From the NCBI GenBank assembly GCA_033816765.1, contig CM066293.1:1488001-1552000 (forward strand): a stretch of 64,000 nt of DNA, given 5' to 3'. Shown here piece after piece: positions 20,179 through 32,622 of this stretch. Source of the DNA: Nothopassalora personata (taxonomy: Eukaryota > Ascomycota > Dothideomycetes > Mycosphaerellales > Mycosphaerellaceae). Each line of letters opens with the position of its first letter. Positions within the stretch are counted from its first letter, which is position 1. The notes under the pieces were generated by a model. It searched no databases. It worked only from the letters and a program-made list of their open reading frames with translations, and was not told the origin of the DNA. The translations under genes and the position numbers were made by a program.

Positions 20179-22671
20179 ATGCAGCTGAACGATGAGCGTC
20201 CCGAGACGCAGCATTCGGCCTCGTCGCTGAAGGCGCTGCGGTATGAAGAAGCACGAGAAGGATTCACGCCGAGACGAGCTAGCCCGAGCAACACCACCTC
20301 CTCGACCACATGCACCCCGCCGCTGGCCAGGTCCGAGCTGTCCTTCTCCAGACCGCGAACGTCACCGAACCCACGCCCCTTCGATGTCGCCTCTCAGCGC
20401 TCCAACGAGATCAAGCGAGACAGCGGGATAGCGCCTTCCGTCTTCACCAGCGACAGCAACCCGTCCCTGCCCAATACCTCTACAGGTGCCGCGCGGGAGC
20501 CGGCGTTGCCCACCATCGTGGTGCAGGATGAGGAATCGCCTGGAGCGGGTGCGATTGATGAGCGGAGCCGATCGTCCTTCGCCAAGAGGAAGGGGCTGAT
20601 GGGGGAGAGGCAGAGGCAGGCACAGTCGGCATCTCCACCGCGAGTGGCCAGAACGAGCTCGTTCAAGGGTATTCAGACCGAGATCCCTACCATCAGCACA
20701 GATGAAATCAACCTGGACGACCTGGCCACCGACAAGGTCACGTTCTCTACCAGAGGCAGCCTCTTGTTTGGCGGCAAGAAGATGAAAGAGTTGATTGCTG
20801 CGAGGGGTCAAGAGGCAGCACGACCCAACGGCACAACAACACCATCTATCGCGATCCAGGGGCCCAAGGATGGAACAACCCTCCACGAGACTCAGAGCTC
20901 GACTCAGCCTGAGACTCAGACCACCGCCGAGGGTCCTGACCATGTCCAGGATGGCGAGAAGCCAAAGCAAGGCCTGGTTTCGGGGAGAAGAAAACCTAGC
21001 GTGCAGATGCTGCAAGCAGCTCTTCAGGGCGGGCGCGTCTTGTCGGCAGAAGAGATTACATTTTCTTTCAAGGTGCGAAGCATGTACGAGCACGGAGATG
21101 AACGAGCGGCCACATGGGTCGCACCGATGGACGAGATGATATCTGACAGAAGCACGCCGGTGGACCGAGATACGAGTGTCACGCCTGACATGATGAATGG
21201 CGACATCTACGTTGCGAAGAGGCGACAGAATGGGAACCCTTATACCATGGGCGGCGCCGATCCACGCGCCAGCTACTACTCGAAGGCCCCGCATGAGGTC
21301 GCAGGTGGCATAGAAGACTGGGACCACATTGACAGCCGCGCTGTTGACAGATACGGCTTCATACACGCAGATCGACCAGCGTCTCGCCTTAGTTTGGCTT
21401 CATCGATCGAGCGGCCGGGCATGCAGCGCATTGCCACTTCACTTCGCCTCGAATCGAATCGCGATCGTGATCGCAGATTGGTGAGAGGACCGTCTAGTAA
21501 ACGATCCTCACGATCTCTACCGCCAAAGTCTAGCAGCGAATGGACACCGAAGAGAGGCCCTGGCTCGATACATAGCACGCATTCGAACAACGGCAGAAGG
21601 AATCCCTTTCGTTCCAGGACGAGAAAAGCGGTCGCTGCAGCGTCAGATATGCTCACCTTGCCGTCCAGACTGGCGGACATCGACGAAGATGAAGATGCCG
21701 GCAAGACAGCATCAGTACTGAAGCAGCGCGAATGGGCACGCGAGCAGAAGTGGCAGAAGATGGCGCGTCCTTTGCGACACAAGGGTGATCCACAGGGTGG
21801 CGGCATGCGCTTCGATTTCGACACTACCAGTGCAAAACTCATCGAGCGCACCTGGAAAGGCATACCGGACCGCTGGCGAGCGACCGCTTGGCATAGCTTC
21901 TTATCAGCTAGCGCGAAGAAGCGCAATAGCACAACAACCGATGAGGAACTGATCGGCCAATTCTTCAAGCTACAAGAAATGCCATCGCCCGATGATGTCC
22001 AAATTGATGTTGACGTACCCCGGACCGTGAACATGCATGTCATGTTCCGCCGTCGCTACCGCGGTGGCCAACGCCTGCTCTTCCGAGTACTGCACGCCGT
22101 GAGTCTTTACTTCCCAGGTACTGGATACGTTCAAGGCATGGCAAGCTTGGCGGCGACTTTGCTCTGCTACTTCGACGAGGAGAAAGCATTCGTAATGATG
22201 GTGCGTCTCTGGCAGTTACGAGGTCTGGACGAACTTTTTCAGGATGGGTTCGCGGGTCTTATGACATGTCTCAACGAATTCGAGACGCAATGGCTTGGCG
22301 GTGGAGAAGTCGCTGCAAAGCTGGAGGAGCTTAACATCACCTCGACAGCTTATGGCACTCGATGGTACCTGACGTTATTCAACATGAGCATTCCCTTCCC
22401 GGCACAACTGAGAGTTTGGGATGTGTTTATGCTTCTGGGGGATGCTTCGAGCCACGAGACTGGATCCTTCGGTGGCGCTGATCTGGACGTCCTGCATGCG
22501 ACCAGCGCTGCGCTTATTGATGCGACACGGGAAATTCTACTGAACAGCGACTTCGAGAACGCTATGAAAGTTCTCACTTCTTTCGTGCCTATCAAGGATG
22601 AGGATGTGCTAATGAGAGTCGCAAAAGCGGAGTACAAAATGAAGAAGAAAAGGAATGGCGTCAAAGTGTAG
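20179..22671 (+). CDS. TBC-domain Rab GTPase-activating protein
   Basis: Probably accelerates GTP hydrolysis on a Rab GTPase in membrane traffic. 830 residues, single exon. Residues 1-500 are low complexity, Ser/Arg/Pro-rich and basic, likely disordered and phosphorylated. The TBC domain spans about residues 545-800: IERTWKGIPDRWRATAWHSF, then IDVDVPRTVNMHVMF holding the catalytic Arg of the RT pair, then YFPGTGYVQGMASLAATLL holding the Gln finger of YVQGM, FDEEKAFVMMVRLW and WYLTLFNMSIPF near the end. Both catalytic residues are present, so it should be active. Which Rab it serves cannot be told; the long N-terminus recalls fungal Gyp-type regulators. Confidence 0.9.
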   Translation: MQLNDERPETQHSASSLKALRYEEAREGFTPRRASPSNTTSSTTCTPPLARSELSFSRPRTSPNPRPFDVASQRSNEIKRDSGIAPSVFTSDSNPSLPNTSTGAAREPALPTIVVQDEESPGAGAIDERSRSSFAKRKGLMGERQRQAQSASPPRVARTSSFKGIQTEIPTISTDEINLDDLATDKVTFSTRGSLLFGGKKMKELIAARGQEAARPNGTTTPSIAIQGPKDGTTLHETQSSTQPETQTTAEGPDHVQDGEKPKQGLVSGRRKPSVQMLQAALQGGRVLSAEEITFSFKVRSMYEHGDERAATWVAPMDEMISDRSTPVDRDTSVTPDMMNGDIYVAKRRQNGNPYTMGGADPRASYYSKAPHEVAGGIEDWDHIDSRAVDRYGFIHADRPASRLSLASSIERPGMQRIATSLRLESNRDRDRRLVRGPSSKRSSRSLPPKSSSEWTPKRGPGSIHSTHSNNGRRNPFRSRTRKAVAAASDMLTLPSRLADIDEDEDAGKTASVLKQREWAREQKWQKMARPLRHKGDPQGGGMRFDFDTTSAKLIERTWKGIPDRWRATAWHSFLSASAKKRNSTTTDEELIGQFFKLQEMPSPDDVQIDVDVPRTVNMHVMFRRRYRGGQRLLFRVLHAVSLYFPGTGYVQGMASLAATLLCYFDEEKAFVMMVRLWQLRGLDELFQDGFAGLMTCLNEFETQWLGGGEVAAKLEELNITSTAYGTRWYLTLFNMSIPFPAQLRVWDVFMLLGDASSHETGSFGGADLDVLHATSAALIDATREILLNSDFENAMKVLTSFVPIKDEDVLMRVAKAEYKMKKKRNGVKV

Positions 22672-25600
22672 AATGACGGATTAGGCACTCATACTGGTTG
22701 GCGGAGGAATTTTTTGCTGGAACGGACGTGGGAAGGCATGGACAGGCCTAGACGGGCTCTGAGCTGCTGAAGAGAACCTTCGGTGCCCTGGCTCTTGGAT
22801 TCCTCATTTGTGCTGTTTTCCTTTTGGAGATACCCTGAATCCGCTACGAAAAACTTATTTAGAGTAATGGAATGTACAGTGTCAGAAGGATAAAGTCCCT
22901 GATCCTGTGAGTATACAGTCGGATGATGGCAAGACATCGCTGATTGCAAGACGGACCTTAGGTTTGGTAAGCGTTTCTTCGCGCTCTGTGGCACCGACAT
23001 GGATCAGAAGCGAGCGCATTGGGCGCTCGAAGTGGTATGGTATGCGAGAGTGGTGGTGAATTTAGAGCAGAGGTGCATTCGGCAATGGTTCTTGATCCCT
23101 GTGCCGGCGTTGGGCTGAACAGGAGGAGCTGGCTATCTTTGACATCTGATGTGTTGATAACCAATGCTATCCAAGTACTTTCAACCGTTGGTTCGACAGG
23201 ACACAACGCTGACTGGTAAGACGCCGTCGAAACTGGCTGGAATGTCGCTGATATCTTTCAGCAGCTTTTCGAGGTTCTCGACAAATCACAAGACAGATAC
23301 TTGCCAGAGTACTAAACGCCCCAGCAACACAACGAACTTATCAGGAGCTATTGGCGCATTGCACCTTGTGACAGCTGTCAAAGCAAAGCACCGCGTTCGT
23401 GCACGCATCCGTTCAACAAGGGAATCCCATAGTCGTCGAGAACACCCAGCCATCTCCCGATAAGAAGGCAGGGTCCGAGATCTCACTACTATTATCGAGC
23501 AGGACGCAATGCGCGGTGATTTTGTCTAGCCGTGTTTGCTCGGGGAAGCAGGAAATGGTTCTCGTAGGCGATATTCATGATCCTTGTTTGGAATGATAGC
23601 GAGCGTGGTGAGTAAGTATGCCATGCTGTGCAGCTCCCTGGGCAATGGTAAATGACATCGATAATGGTACGGGACGATCATCAACACGGGATGCATGCAT
23701 TCGCATCCTCTTCGTCTACGTTATTATTGTTGACGATATCTGCAAGCGAGCTCTCAGTGGCCATAATGGAAAGTGAGAGTACGAGATCGATGAAGTGGAC
23801 CCGTATGGTACGGTACGTGATGTCCAACTTGGAGTTGAGCCACTTCTCGACGGCGACTGCCGGCGTTTGACATGCACTTGCCTGCTGTATGTAGCAGTCG
23901 CAAGCGGTCGATGACGAGCATGTGGCGTCTGCAGAGCAGGACGACGCGATCCGAATCGGCATAGAGCTCGGGCATGAGGTGTGGCTGATAACGTCTGCGA
24001 GAGGCTGCGGGTGGCAGAGCTCAAGCCCAACTTGGTGGGAGCACTGAGCCGATGTGGCAGTCAGTTGGTTGGCTGACAAGCTGGTGAGCCTTCTTCCGCT
24101 TGGTATTGACTCGATTCGTGCTCGACATTCGGTCAGCTGAGAGGCGATGAACCTTTTCGGGTGTGAGCGAGCTGCTCTGTGCGGTCGTTGGTGGGTACGA
24201 GATGAGGTTGAAGTCGAGCAGCAATAATGAAAGGATACTGCTCATTCAATCTTCCACCAACCACGCAACGGCCGATACTTCTCTAACGTAATTGAGTTTC
24301 TGCTATGCCGAGCGTTGATTGCTGTTTCATGCTTGTTCTGGACGGACGTATCGCATGCGTGTCGAGGCCAATTTCAGCAGCAGGGACGCGATCATCAATG
24401 CTAGCGTCATGTACTCGTAGCGGGCGACGCAAGCAATGGAAAACTCTTTGCTCGCATGGATTTGGCCAGGGAGCAGCCCTACAAGTGCGAGCTCCTCACA
24501 TTTCTCAGTTCTGCAACTTGCCAGGTAGGCGGATCCACCGTTGCTGACGTGCCTCAGATCTGTCTTCAACCGCGCCGCCAGCCCTAAACAGCTACAGGCA
24601 CCAGCCACTCCGGCAGTCACATCCGATACAGAAACAATCATCAGCTCCTTCGCAGCGCAGAGGAGGTTTCCGCCAAGTGACATATGAGGAACATGACTAC
24701 GCTGTCCGCACTCGCATCGCTTCAACTGATTCGAACGACGATCTTGGTGCCTTCCCAGAGCTGCATCCACGAGCTCTACACGTGCTACCACGTTTAAGCT
24801 TTGCAGGGATTCCGGCACAAGTCCAGAACATCTCCCAGGGCTTCTCGATAGCACCAGAGACGCTTCCACCAATCGTTGCCAAATTTGGATCTCATGAGGT
24901 GCACTAGGTAAAGCTATAAGGGAAGGCAGAGCGCGCCTTGCTACTACAAGCAGTTGCTACGTCACAGCATCGCTGTCGTAGCGACTAAGATTCGGTCCAA
25001 CAGCCATGATGCGTCCTGGACGGCTCGCTGACTTTGCCCTAGAGCTGCCAACCGACTCTTCAGATGCATCCCGATGTGTTCATTGGGCATGCCAAACAGC
25101 TGCCAAACTAACATCCGTGGAGCCATAGAGAGAGAGAGAGAGATAGAAATAGGGATAACCATCTCTAGGTTCTGCTACGAAGTTGCTTGTGGCAGAGCGG
25201 TGTGCGGGACAAACCTGTTTGCAACAACCGAGTTTCATGCTACTGCCGTGTAGCTGTGGCTGCCGGCTCTGTTCACGTTGCACCGAAGCTGCAACTCAGC
25301 GAGGGGTACAACACCACGACACGATACACTAGACGGGGCTGAGCACTATCAGCATGATGAGAGGGGCAGATGGCAGTACTTGCTTATTTTGCTTGCACAG
25401 CTCCCGCGTTTCATATGTACAAACGAGGCAGCAGGACTTATTTCGAAGATATTGCTTGCGACCATGCCACCTCTGAGGCTCGCCGCTGTAGCATTACCGC
25501 GATGAGCCCCCCGCCAACACCAACACCAGCTTCAGACCTCGCAATCACGAGCACGCCTCGTGGTGTGCATGTTGGTAGCGTCAAGCCTGCTACGCCTTTG

Positions 25601-26733
25601 CCATTGTCTTGCCTGGATTAGGTCTACCTCCCGACAAGAAGCTGCTCGCCATGCCTTCCTCGGACTTCATGACAGACGCTTCCGCTATCGGGTTTGCGTG
25701 CAAGCGGGATCGATGCCTTAATAAGTCGATGCATGCTGCTCGTCTATGCCTGGTCGAGGTCGCAGGCTCTCCGTATCAGGCGTCGCGTCGCCAAGCATAT
25801 CTCTTCTACAGCTGCAACGGGCTGTTTCAGCAGTGGTTCACGAGTCCACAAGCGACATTCGTGGCGAAGCTTGTATCCATCTTTCTGCATTTCGTGTGTG
25901 CGCTGAAGCCGTATCAGGTTCCTGGCCGATACGGCACGAGCTGTACCTTGCCCGGATGCAGACTCATGTACCGCAGTCTGCTCCGCTCACATTCCAGAGC
26001 GGTATCTCGCACAGCGTGCTCTGTCCTCCGGCGAGGATCGACAGCATGCATTTGACCCGCTCTGTGCTGAGAGTGACAGCGTCTCAGGGGACTGCGGCTT
26101 TTTCTGCAGGGCAGCAAGATAATTGCAGTCGCGATGGCTTGTTCGGCAGTGTGTGGTCCACAAGCCACTCTGTGCTGGCCGCTTTCAAAGTTCTCGGCCC
26201 AGAGCGTAATGATTCCTGCCGCACTTAACATCGCGAGGTCGCGCACCACTTCATTCGACTCAGCTGACCTTTGGATTGCGACGTCGTCAGCCGCTGTTGG
26301 CCCGGTCTTTCATCCTCTTTATGAACTTCATTTGAGCTTTCACACCCGGAGACGTCGGCCACTACAGGGTCTAGGCTTTTCCTTCTGTTTGCGCGTCTCT
26401 GCGTCTTGACTGGATCGCCATTCGCCTTGCATTATTTGGTCGAATCTCCGCAACTGCTGTCTGCAGCTAGCCTGCAACACTGCCGCCGTTGCAAGCCCTA
26501 ACGGTCAAACGAATCACCGTTGTCAACCGTCAGATCGACAAGTTGGCAGGGCTCCACTAGAGCTTAACAGTCTAACAGACCAGACTCGCACAGCACTGCA
26601 GTGCATCAGCGCTCCACGAATTTGGCTGACTTGGAGATTGTCCCACGTTGTTTCTTAAGTATGTAACTGCCTCATGTTCCCTTGACCTGTCCTGCCCCTC
26701 GCACGAGAGATATTCTGCGTCAGAAGTGAGCAC
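22672..26733. other. 4 kb gene-poor interval
   Basis: Open frames up to about 180 codons occur on both strands (for example minus 24327-24872, plus 25609-26055), but none shows a recognisable domain, good splice continuation or fungal-protein composition. I treat them as chance frames. It also contains an AG dinucleotide run at 25127-25143. It may hold non-coding transcripts or strongly decayed repeats that cannot be recognised by eye. Confidence 0.5.
25127..25143. repeat. AG dinucleotide microsatellite
   Basis: A run of eight AG units, followed by AT-rich sequence, inside the gene-poor interval. Confidence 0.9.
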
Positions 26734-28167
26734 ATGCTCAACCTCAGTCCAATGTCGACCATCACAATATCCCAGCCCATCAAGACTGAGTTCGGCCACA
26801 GATTCACCCATGACTTCAACCCGAGGATATCGCTTGCTAAGTCGCGCTTCTCGCCTGACCCAAGGGCTGATTCTTCTCCTTCGGTGAGCACGCTGCGGGT
26901 CAGCTCCACGCCGGACGACAAGATGTCGACATCACATCCACATAGAGGATTGCCTCCTCCCTCTGCCATGACTCTTCCGGATCCAAGGAGGGAGGGACCT
27001 CCACCATCGTTGACACAGTCGTTGACGCAGCCTCTCGGACATATGCCCCAACCTCCCCATGAATGGAGGGGACAGGAAGAATCGATGCGAAACTGGCTCG
27101 TTGCCAAGGCAGAGGAGGACAAGCGCAAGCAGGAAGAAGCTAAGATTCGACAGGAGGAGCTTCGACTGGAGCAGCGGAGGATTGAGCAGTCAATGCTGCG
27201 AGAGTCGTTGCAGGGCGGCGTACCTCCTCAGATGGTACCCATGATCTATGCTGGTATCGGCGGCGCCAATCTAGCGAATGTCAGCCTGGACTGGTTGAAC
27301 CAGTATGCCTCCCAACTTCAGCTAGCTCAGCAGCAACAAATACAGCAATCCTCACCGGACACGCGAAGAGACCAAGGCCGACTCGTAGGACCTGCTGGTC
27401 ATGCATACTCAGTTTCACAACCAACACAGCAGCAAGTACTGCCAAGCCAATCTGCAGAGCAACAGCAAGCGGCAGGTCCGATTCAGACGACATTCTCAGT
27501 ATATCAGCCTGTAGCTGGCCGGCTGCCACCTACTTCGGCTCCCCGTTCCGCGACGCATACGCAGCTGCCACGACTAACGACCAATGAAATGTATGTTCAC
27601 CAGCCGCTTCAAACAGGACCGGGAAGCGCGCATCCTCTGCAGCAGATACAGAACATCCAGCAGGACCAGCCCGCGTCATCGCCTTCGATTTACTTCCACC
27701 ACTGGGTGCCGCCCAGTGAGTTGAAGGGAAGCCACCAGCCGCAGACACCCGCCAGTAAAGGTGAACCACCATCGGCACACCCAAGTTCGCAGCACAAGGA
27801 CAGCGATTATCGAGAATCGCCCAGAAAGCGCAAAGCTCAGGATGGACATCAGGCGAATCCGCCTCCTGCGGCTGGTCCGCAATATACTTCACCTTCATTC
27901 TCCACCACCAGCTCCACCTCGGGTCGGAAAAGTGGTCATGTGCGGTCCCGTAGCATCGCGTCAGCAGCGGACAGTAGACCAGATAGTCGTCGCGACGATC
28001 CATTACCAGCACCAGAAATATCGCAGCCAGACTCCGGCCGGACACAGACCAGCGGAAACTCACGCCCTCCGTCGAGACCAAAAGAGGAGCCGTCCGGGCG
28101 CTCCTCAGCAGATGCACCCCGCGACTATCATCCTGACCCTTCGACGTTCCGATCAGGATCTAGCTGA
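26734..28167 (+). CDS. Gln/Pro-rich fungal protein of unknown function
   Basis: 477 residues, single exon. I recognise the layout as a conserved but uncharacterised fungal protein. A proline-rich part (GLPPPSAMTLPDPRREGPPP) leads into a tryptophan-containing segment (EWRGQEESMRNWLVAKAEED), then a charged coiled coil at about residues 125-155 rich in KRKQEEAKIRQEELRLEQRR, then a conserved core (GGVPPQMVPMIYAGIGGANL). The rest is Gln-rich and Ser-rich with ESPRKRKAQDG, a likely nuclear localisation signal, and a PEST-like tail. Composition suggests a transcription co-regulator, but that is inference. The start could be the first ATG (26734) or MSTITISQPIK seven codons on. Confidence 0.75.
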   Translation: MLNLSPMSTITISQPIKTEFGHRFTHDFNPRISLAKSRFSPDPRADSSPSVSTLRVSSTPDDKMSTSHPHRGLPPPSAMTLPDPRREGPPPSLTQSLTQPLGHMPQPPHEWRGQEESMRNWLVAKAEEDKRKQEEAKIRQEELRLEQRRIEQSMLRESLQGGVPPQMVPMIYAGIGGANLANVSLDWLNQYASQLQLAQQQQIQQSSPDTRRDQGRLVGPAGHAYSVSQPTQQQVLPSQSAEQQQAAGPIQTTFSVYQPVAGRLPPTSAPRSATHTQLPRLTTNEMYVHQPLQTGPGSAHPLQQIQNIQQDQPASSPSIYFHHWVPPSELKGSHQPQTPASKGEPPSAHPSSQHKDSDYRESPRKRKAQDGHQANPPPAAGPQYTSPSFSTTSSTSGRKSGHVRSRSIASAADSRPDSRRDDPLPAPEISQPDSGRTQTSGNSRPPSRPKEEPSGRSSADAPRDYHPDPSTFRSGSS

Positions 28168-28829
28168 CATACATGAAGACGTCACGCCTTTATATTAGCC
28201 ACGGCCGTTAAAGGGAATAGACTTGTCATGCAGGAGCATCTCTGCATGGGATTGGGACTTTCCATTCTACCATTGCACATATTCTTGGAACTTTGGTTGA
28301 CCACCTCCTGCGGAGGCACTTTGTAGATTCGGATCGAGATACCCAGGTGTTTGTAGAAGAGAGGTTGTCGCATTTCAGCGCTGATTTTCAAGGCGACGCC
28401 TGGTAGCAGCCGCAGTTGGTCCAGAGATTTGTTCGAGCATTAGAGTAGCGGTAGCCCCTTGTACACAGGACCATTGACTGGCTACAGGCAGCATTGTTGA
28501 CGAGTGACACCCGAATGTAGATTTGAAGTGACCAAATGTGACAGATTTCAGGGCTCAGCCAGGCAAAATAGTCCTTTATCAAGCAGCATCAGTCGTAGCA
28601 GAGGATGCCTCGGCACCACAGCATGAACGAGGGGACCTGAGACAATGTATCCGTGCTTTCTTTGAATCCAATCAGCACTTCAAGGGAATCTGTATGGTGA
28701 GATAATCGTGATCCGACATGTTGTGATAGGTGGGCGTCAGCAAGGACTGTGCTTGGCAACCAGACATGTTCGAGAGATCGACTTCAAAGCGATGTCGCCA
28801 GCAAACACCAACACCAGTGCACCATATGT
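28168..28829. other. Intergenic region, no gene seen
   Basis: Between two plus-strand genes; no coding-like frames. Confidence 0.5.
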
Positions 28830-29945
28830 ATGTCGATGCTGGCGAGAGCAGTCAACAGGCTGCCCACAGCACTATCGCGCCCAATATGTGAGGTTACTAG
28901 CATCCGCCAGGCCTCATGGCTGGCAATATCGAGCATAAGGAGACCACGGACACCACGACGACCATTGCAGCAGACCGCTCAGAACGCGTCCTCGTCCTCG
29001 TCCTCGTCGACTCGCTGGAAGAGCCGACAGGGAAGGGACTCGTACGCGAGAGAAGCCAAGGTTGCTGGTTTGAAGTCTCGCGCAGCATACAAGTTGCTCG
29101 AGATCAACGAGAAACACCGTATCTTCCGGCGCGGTGACACTGTTGTCGACTTGGGCTTTGCGCCGGGCAGTTGGAGCCAAGTCGCCGTCAATAGAACAAG
29201 CCCAGGAGGAAGAGTCGTTGGCATCGATGTCATACCAGCACAACCGCCGCGGGGCGCGAATGCACTGCAAGGCAACTTCCTAAGCTCCGAGATTAGGGAA
29301 GAAGTCAGGAAGTTCGTCAGCGACACCAGCAAAGGCCGCCTTCGACAACGGAGTATTGTCAGCCAAGATGATGTCACGGAGGACCAGCTGGACGAGAATA
29401 GTAAGGGCATCGTCGAGCTGGAGAGGCTGAGCCTGGAGCACGAGCAGGGCGAAGACGGCGTGGTGGAGAAGGAGAAGATGACACAACAACAGCTCGATCT
29501 CCTCGAAGGTCGAGTAGTGAACGTTGTGCTGAGCGACATGTCAGAACCCTGGCCTATGGTCGAATCGACGTGGATCAAGAGCAAAGTTAACCCATATCTC
29601 AGGATGATGAACACTTCAGGCATTGCGGCGCGAGATCATGGTGGGAGCATGGTAAGATGGGTCAAGAAGTCCGCAAGTCGCGATCAGCACTGATACCTGC
29701 CATAGGACCTCTGTATGGCAGCATTGACGTTCGCCTATGATACTCTTGCGTCTGGTGGCCATTTTCTCGCGAAGTTCTATACTGGAGCCGAAGATCATGC
29801 CTTCGAGCTTCGTCTAAAGAAGCTTTTCGAAAAGGTCCATCGCATCAAGCCTCATGCTACTCGTAAAGAGAGCAAAGAGGCTTACTTCGTGGCTTTGAGA
29901 CGAAAAGTGGGCATCAAGCGAGAAGATGTGCTCGATGAAGCATGA
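28830..29945 (+). CDS. mrm2: Mitochondrial 21S rRNA 2'-O-methyltransferase (FtsJ/RrmJ family, MRM2-like)
   Basis: SAM-dependent 2'-O-ribose methyltransferase of the large mitochondrial rRNA. Exons 28830-29651 and 29706-29945 (54 nt intron GTAAGA..TAG) give 353 residues. The Arg/Ser-rich N-terminus (MSMLARAVNRLPTALSRP) fits mitochondrial import. The FtsJ catalytic set K-D-K-E is present: Lys in SRAAYKLLEINEKH, Asp in VVLSDMSEPW, Lys in GHFLAKFYTG (exon 2) and Glu in RKESKEAYFVALR. The SAM loop is VVDLGFAPGSWSQVAV. An insert of roughly 80 charged residues separates motif I and the catalytic Asp, as in fungal MRM2. The start at 28830 or the ATG two codons later is chosen because upstream in-frame sequence lacks ATG. 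Confidence 0.9.
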
Positions 29946-30874
29946 CAGATGAGCTTTGTCTCGCATCAAGCTATCATCGCACGTACCTACCTCTTCACGC
30001 CGGCCGGATCTGGCAATGTCGAAGACAGCACATGCGATCGTCTTTGCGCTGTCCCAGGGTGCTTATCACCAAGCCGACGTCTATAACTTGTGCGTGGAAT
30101 ATGAATAACTCTCGCGAATCGCGAATGCTTATCGTCATGGCAGCGAAGCGAAAAGATGGCATCAGGCATTGGGTGGCGCATATCGTGTGGAAATTGGGTT
30201 GTCCGTTCCGCGACTCGCTGCAGGAACGGAAAAGGTAGATCCAACCTGGTTGCCATCAGCACTGTGGACAACTCCCGCACTTCCCTTGGTGGGATTGCAG
30301 GTGTGACATATCACTGGACACAGTATGATCCAGAGGACAACATTGCAACTTGCTTGTGGTGGCTCTGGAATGGGTGCAATCCTATACATTTCGATCTACC
30401 CGCTAATAGACGGTGCAGAAGCTACCGTGCAGACCTTGAAGGCGAGGGAACGACTATTTCAACAAAAATAACCTATAACAGACCCAGCCACTAATATCAG
30501 CACAGGCATTGTGCTCCCGGCGATGTCAGGCCTGTTCAGTGCACCTGCATACGTCTACACCACATGGGCAGAACGGACCACAGAACTTGTTTGCAACACA
30601 TGCATAATACACGAACAACATCTGCCCGGTGCTTCTTCATGGAATCTCTGCCACGGCTTCTCGGCCGCTATATATTGCGCAAGCTGGCAAAGTACTCTAC
30701 GAACCCTCGCGTTTCGAGTCAGAACGCTATCCGTGCACGCGCAACGACTCAGCATACCGTTGCAAACTTGCTTGCCTGATGCCGACTCAGATAGCGATAG
30801 CCTCATAATCTCAGCGTCATTTGATATGTGGAATGCCTGCTCTTCTTTTGTTCTCCGCGTTGTGCTAACTCGCC
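29946..30874. other. Intergenic region, no gene seen
   Basis: About 930 bases ahead of the CFEM receptor gene. Short frames only, none convincing. Confidence 0.45.
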
Positions 30875-32622
30875 ATGAGGCTGACCACAGCAGCCATCGC
30901 TGCTGCCTTGCTTTCAGGGCATGCCAGGGCAACAACCCTCGAAGGCCGCGACGTCTCTTTCAACAGCTCGATAATCGCCGAACTGCCGCACTGCCTATTG
31001 GAATGCGCCAGCACTGTCCTGCCGAAATTCGACTGCCAGCCTGGAGATTCATGCTACTGTGACGTCGGGGGACCGCTGAAGGACGCGTTATCTGCATGTG
31101 TATTAGAAGCATGCACGAATGTGGAGGACCAGTTGGTGGGGATTAGGCTACAAGCTGAGGTCTGCGGGTTCCCTACGCACCACGATGCGCCACGGACGGA
31201 GACTGTGGCGTACATTTTGTTTGGCGTTGCGACGGTATTCCTTGTGGCGAGGTTCATATCGAGGTGGCCGGGAGTGAATGGAGCTGGGTATGGGTGGGAT
31301 GATTGGATCCTGCTGGTGGCGTATCCGGTGGCTATTGGGATGACGGTGACTGCGCACTATGCTGCACTTTATGGATCCGGTAAAGATATGTATTATCTTA
31401 CGGCCAATGAGCTGCTACACTTCTTCACGGTATGTGGTGGCTGTATTGCACGAAACTTGGGCCATGGACTAATATTTGTGATAAGTGGATGTTCATCGGC
31501 GAGCCTTTCTACATTGTTGTTACATGTCTAACACAGTTGTCCCTGGTCTTCCTCTATCTCCGCGTCTGGCCTCTTCAGAGCGTCGACGAGAACTCTAAGT
31601 TCCGCATGGCTTGCAAAACTGTTGCTTGGATTCTGGTGGCGACCATGCTCGCCTTCACGATCAGCTCCATCTTCGGCTGTCGACCACTTGAAGCCGGCTG
31701 GAACTTACAGCTCGGACGCGAGGCAGTGTGCATCAACAGAACTGCGTCAGGGTATGCGCTGGCGGCCATTACGATCGCGATCCATATCATCGTGCTGCTC
31801 CTGCCTGTTCCAAGGCTGGTCAAGCTTAAGATCCCACTGGGCGAGAAGATTGGCGTTCTAGTGACCTTCCTGCTCGGGTTCGTGGTTACGATATGCAGCG
31901 TTGTGCGCATGTTTTATATATACAAGACGGCCAATGTTGTCAACATCACCTACAACTTCTCCTTCGTCGGGCTGTGGAGTTTGATAGAGGTATACTGTAC
32001 CATCATCTGCTGCTGTATTCCAGCAACAGCTGGACTGTTCCGAAAGCTTTTGGACAATGGCTGCCTCAAAGACCTATGGACGAGGAGCTTCACATCCATG
32101 TCGAGGTCCAGAACTGCCACTACTCCGATCGACCACGAGATGGAGACAATGCAAGGAAGCTGTCTGACATCGCCGACATTCGAGATGGATGCCACCTATG
32201 TCGCAGGTAAAGTATACAAGACGAGCCCACAGGTTGATTCCGTGGAGAGTGTTGCCACTGAGGTCGAGCTTTATGAGAGGATCGAGCAGGCTGCAATCTC
32301 GAAGGATCATATTGTCTCTGACTTCGGCCTCTACTCTGGCCCTAACCAGGAGTATCAGCCTGCCGGTACTCGCGATGCCGATTTCTGGTACAGGAACAGA
32401 CGCAGTACTCCATCATCGAGCCCAGAAACGTCGACTGCTACCACAAAACACCGGAGCACGCCAGAGCGGAGCAGCCCTGTGCCTGAATTCTGGTTCTACG
32501 ATCGACCTGGGAAGGGAAGCGGAGATGAAACCTCTACGCCCACAACAATGCCAACACGACTTATTTCCGCAAGATTCTCGAGTCTACAGGGACTTGGTAG
32601 TCAAGGTACAGACGCATCGTGA
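30875..32622 (+). CDS. CFEM-domain Pth11-type seven-helix receptor
   Basis: Membrane protein of the fungal Pth11-related class of GPCR-like receptors; the founding member senses surface cues during appressorium formation. Exons 30875-31429 and 31486-32622 (56 nt intron GTATGT..AAG with a CTAAT branch-like site) give 563 residues. Order: signal peptide (MRLTTAAIAAALLSGHARA), CFEM domain with eight Cys in CLLEC, FDC, DSCYC, SAC, EAC and EVC, then seven helices beginning AYILFGVATVFLVARF and including WMFIGEPFYIVVTCL, AWILVATMLAFTISSIFGC and IGVLVTFLLGFVVTIC. A cytoplasmic tail of about 190 residues is Ser/Thr-rich. The ligand is unknown. Confidence 0.88.

Noticed and set aside
20362..21366. 334-codon minus frame inside the TBC gene
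   Set aside because: Antisense shadow of the strongly supported TBC protein on the plus strand.
24327..24872. 181-codon minus frame in the 22.7-26.7 kb interval
   Set aside because: No motif, no splice continuation and composition unlike neighbouring proteins.
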